DNA of 45,683 nucleotides, taken from assembly GCA_030601865.1 (NCBI GenBank), contig JAUWAW010000004.1, forward strand, positions 1 to 45,683. The letters run 5' to 3'. Below, piece by piece: positions 43,881 through 45,683 of the stretch. Numbering within the stretch: the stretch's first letter is position 1; every line of letters starts with the position of its first letter. This DNA comes from Candidatus Nealsoniibacteriota bacterium. Its GTDB lineage: Bacteria > Patescibacteriota > Minisyncoccia > Minisyncoccales > JAUWAW01. The translations under genes and the position numbers were made by a program. The notes below the pieces were generated by a model. It ran no database searches. It was given only the letters and a program-made list of their open reading frames with translations, and had not been told where the DNA came from.

Positions 43881-45041
43881 TTACTCTTTTGACGCCTGCG
43901 AAGCACGAGAAGCAATGGCAGATAACTGAGCTATTATGCCCTGTACATCAAGACCTTCTTTGCCTCCGCTCGTTAAGAACATCTGCTTATTCTTAGCCAA
44001 TGTTTCAACTACATCAAGCACATAAGCTTTCTCTCGGGACTCTTCCTCTGGAAAGCCCATATCCTTCAATCGCTCCATTGTCTTGAGGATGGGCTGTGTT
44101 CTCATTACAGCTTCTTTATCTGCCTCATATTGGGCGGATTCAAGTTCTCGTCTTGCTTTCTGAACAGCCGCCCTGGCTTTCTTCGTGTCCTCTGAAAGGC
44201 CAAAATCTGCAATCACCACCCTCATAATCTCTAAGGACTTCTCTTTTGCCTCTTTTCTAAAATCGTCTAAGTCCTTCTTAAGCCCTTGCCCTTCTTCATC
44301 TTCAATTCGCCCTTTAAAGGCGTCAAGCTTTCTCGCCTCCTCCTCCATGCTTTCTTTTAAGGACTTAACCTCGTCTTCCCCAGAAAGACCCTTGATTCTC
44401 TGCTCAAGTTTTTCAATCTCTTTTTTCAGAACTTCCGGAGCTTCCTTAATCCTGGCCAACAAATCTCCTCGTGCCAGGCCTCTATCCAGGGCCTGGTCAA
44501 GGCTTAAACCATTGAGATATCCTCGGATAATGGGCTCAAGATTATCTTCTATCCACTTTGGCCAATCCTCAAGTTCGTATATGACCTTCTCCGGGTTCTC
44601 TTCCAGAACTTTAACATAGGCCTTTGGGTCTTTAAGGGTAACGCTGTCGTCCCTAAAATCCAAATCAACTCCATTGCTGAAAATTGGCACTGGCTGTTCC
44701 CAGGTACGAGGTTTAGCTCGCACTGTTTCCACAAATGGTATAAGCCAATAGGGGCACTTTCGGGGCTCAAGGGCTTTTTGAAAAGCTCCAAATCGTTCAA
44801 TAATCCAGACCTCTGGTGACTGAACTATCTTAACCCCGCTCAGAGCAATTGCTGCTATTATTAGACCTATACCCCAAATGCCCAAATAAGCAGGCAGGGT
44901 ATCGGAAGGAATCAGACTCAGCTCCTTGTAAAAAATAAAACGAACAAGAAACAGATTGATCAAGATAACTCCTGCCGCTACCAGTAGCCCAACACCAGTT
45001 TTTATCAAGTTCCTCGGTTTCATTATCTCAGGCTGTGCCAT
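43881..45041 (-). CDS. SPFH/Band 7-family membrane protein with coiled-coil
   Basis: 386 aa. Two hydrophobic N-terminal segments (GVGLLVAAGVILINLFLVRF and YLGIWGIGLIIAAIALSGVK), then the band 7 start EVWIIERFGAFQKALEPRKC and a domain with VRAKPRTWEQPVPIFSNGVD and DSVTLKDPKAYVKVLEENPE. A coiled coil (EEARKLDAFKGRIEDEEGQG) and AKEKSLEIMRVVIADFGLSE follow. Members scaffold membrane microdomains and regulate proteases or ion channels. Start MAQPEIMKPRN at 45041. Confidence 0.9.
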   Translation of the reverse strand: MAQPEIMKPRNLIKTGVGLLVAAGVILINLFLVRFIFYKELSLIPSDTLPAYLGIWGIGLIIAAIALSGVKIVQSPEVWIIERFGAFQKALEPRKCPYWLIPFVETVRAKPRTWEQPVPIFSNGVDLDFRDDSVTLKDPKAYVKVLEENPEKVIYELEDWPKWIEDNLEPIIRGYLNGLSLDQALDRGLARGDLLARIKEAPEVLKKEIEKLEQRIKGLSGEDEVKSLKESMEEEARKLDAFKGRIEDEEGQGLKKDLDDFRKEAKEKSLEIMRVVIADFGLSEDTKKARAAVQKARRELESAQYEADKEAVMRTQPILKTMERLKDMGFPEEESREKAYVLDVVETLAKNKQMFLTSGGKEGLDVQGIIAQLSAIASRASQASKE

Positions 45042-45064
45042 CCTCTTTTACCCCCAATCTTGCG

Positions 45065-45100
45065 ATAGGCGAGGAACTAAATCTTTAGTTCCTTGCCTAT
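45065..45100. terminator. Hairpin between the small Cys protein and the SPFH gene
   Basis: ATAGGCGAGGAACTAA and TTAGTTCCTTGCCTAT pair with one wobble around ATCT. No T-run follows on the minus strand, so it may be a weak terminator or processing stem. Confidence 0.6.
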
Positions 45101-45102
45101 TT

Positions 45103-45393
45103 CTAAGGTTTCTGTACTACAACGACTTCAAAGGAAGCTTCCCTGTTATGGCTATAGCCCTTAATTTTTCTTTCTTCCCCATCGATAGCTGTAGCAATAA
45201 TGTGAGTTGGATCCTCGGAACCTTCTCTAAAAATCCATATGTTCCTCAAGCATCTGGCACAGCTCAGGTGATAAGAGGAAGCTCCACCACCAATTGTGAT
45301 CTTTCCGCCGTAGCATTCCTGGTGGGACATCTCCAAATCCTTAAAAGAGAATTCCTCGCTTGCATCCTTCTTCTTTACTTCAATCGTGAACAT
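45103..45393 (-). CDS. Small Cys-containing protein of unknown function
   Basis: ATG 45393 follows AGGAGGTGAAAGAA, a near-perfect ribosome site, better than the tracked 45402. 96 aa: MFTIEVKKKDASEEFSFKDL, then HQECYGGKITIGGGASSYHL with SCARC, and a beta-rich end ASFEVVVVQKP. Cys and His spacing could bind a metal. Its promoter at 45467-45495 has the common 17-nt spacer. The short ORF MEGF before it has no obvious regulatory structure. Confidence 0.75.
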   Translation of the reverse strand: MFTIEVKKKDASEEFSFKDLEMSHQECYGGKITIGGGASSYHLSCARCLRNIWIFREGSEDPTHIIATAIDGEERKIKGYSHNREASFEVVVVQKP

Positions 45394-45466
45394 TTCTTTC
45401 ACCTCCTCCTGTATTCAGTTGTGAAGTTACTTGATTCTAAAAACCCTCCATTTTCTTAACTCCTTT

Positions 45467-45495
45467 ATGATACCACCTTGGACACAACTTGTCAA
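45467..45495 (-). promoter_or_regulatory. Promoter of the small Cys-containing protein gene
   Basis: TTGACA (45495-45490), a 17-nt spacer and TATCAT (45472-45467). This spacer is two bases longer than those of the four N15 promoters. Confidence 0.75.
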
Positions 45496-45544
45496 CCGCA
45501 CACCTAAATTCTAATCCAAGGTGCAATTTTTCTTATTAAAAACC

Positions 45545-45589
45545 GGTCGTGGTGTAAAAAAAAACAAACGATTTGTTTTTAAAACGACC
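45545..45589. other. Nested hairpin near window end
   Basis: GGTCGT and ACGACC enclose AAAAACAAA-CGA-TTTGTTTTT. Likely a structured intergenic element or terminator. Downstream, TTTGGAGGTAG at 45653-45663 and ATG 45676 may begin a plus-strand gene that is cut off. Confidence 0.5.
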
Positions 45590-45683
45590 CGCGATTTATA
45601 GGGTGTTTTTTTTTTATTAATTTTGATAAAAAAAATTTTAATTTTAATATCAATTTGGAGGTAGATTTAAGAAAAATGATTTT

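Noticed and set aside
45393-45495. Fourth attenuator before the small Cys-containing gene
   Set aside because: The only leader ORF is MEGF, with no amino-acid bias and no terminator-antiterminator pair.
1-45683. UGA recoding as in Gracilibacteria/Absconditabacteria
   Set aside because: Recognised genes end normally, TGA serves as stop (for example rpsU and the Trp leader), and conserved Trp positions use TGG.

Overview
The window reads as part of a Patescibacteria/CPR (probably Parcubacteria) genome. The evidence is compact genes with 1-4 bp overlaps, a housekeeping-heavy content (aminoacyl-tRNA synthetases, ftsA, rpsU, rpsO, pnp), type IV secretion-like membrane proteins, three tRNA genes with no encoded CCA next to a cca gene, and many short palindromic or A/T-rich repeats inside coding genes. 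TGA is used as a stop and Trp is TGG, so the standard bacterial code applies. The placement is inference; no 16S gene is present.

Layout. 1-1.8 kb: end of a response regulator, mutM and two small membrane proteins. 1.85-6.3 kb: an atypical, visibly more GC-rich island on the minus strand with frameshifted secreted-protein genes, a secretin remnant, nested inverted repeats and a 617-aa secreted toroid-repeat protein. 6.5-10.9 kb: tRNA-Pro, cca, tRNA-Arg, a VirB2/TrbC-like pilin, tRNA-Lys, a PHP-family phosphoesterase and tatD. 10.96-12.9 kb: three consecutive short minus-strand transcription units. 12.9-31.8 kb: a long minus-strand housekeeping series (metG, rsmI, AI-2E transporter, M16 protease, a decayed toxin-antitoxin pair, glyQS, recO, ileS, ftsA, ybeY, rpsU, proS, HIT, hisS, lepB). 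31.9-39.3 kb, plus strand: pth, a probable murI remnant, a RelE/ParE module, rpsO-NYN-pnp, a membrane protein, a DksA-like protein and comM. 39.4-45.7 kb: LysM-M23 hydrolase, rsmA, VirB6/TrbL-like protein, an SPFH-family protein and a small Cys-containing protein.

Most exciting region: 11.0-12.9 kb. Each of three adjacent units has its own promoter and an untracked leader peptide, followed by RNA segments that can form mutually exclusive 1:2, 2:3 and 3:4 pairings, with the 3:4 hairpin followed by a U-tract. This is classical ribosome-mediated transcription attenuation. The leaders are Trp-Trp-Trp (before a small Cys-rich protein), Leu-rich (before a free-standing LeuA-type allosteric/dimer domain with no catalytic domain) and aromatic-rich (before two small Cys-rich proteins). 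No amino-acid biosynthesis enzyme lies in these units. I infer an amino-acid-starvation response made of small sensor or regulator proteins.

Second theme: palindromic elements inserted in frame in essential genes. One family has a constant CGATCG centre (ileS, pth, intergenic). Another has constant CCCCCACACC/GGTGTGGGGG ends with variable inner arms (tatD, gene ends, intergenic). Further elements lie in rsmI, rsmA, ileS and the M23 gene. They resemble, without being shown related to, the Rickettsia palindromic elements that also insert in frame into ORFs.
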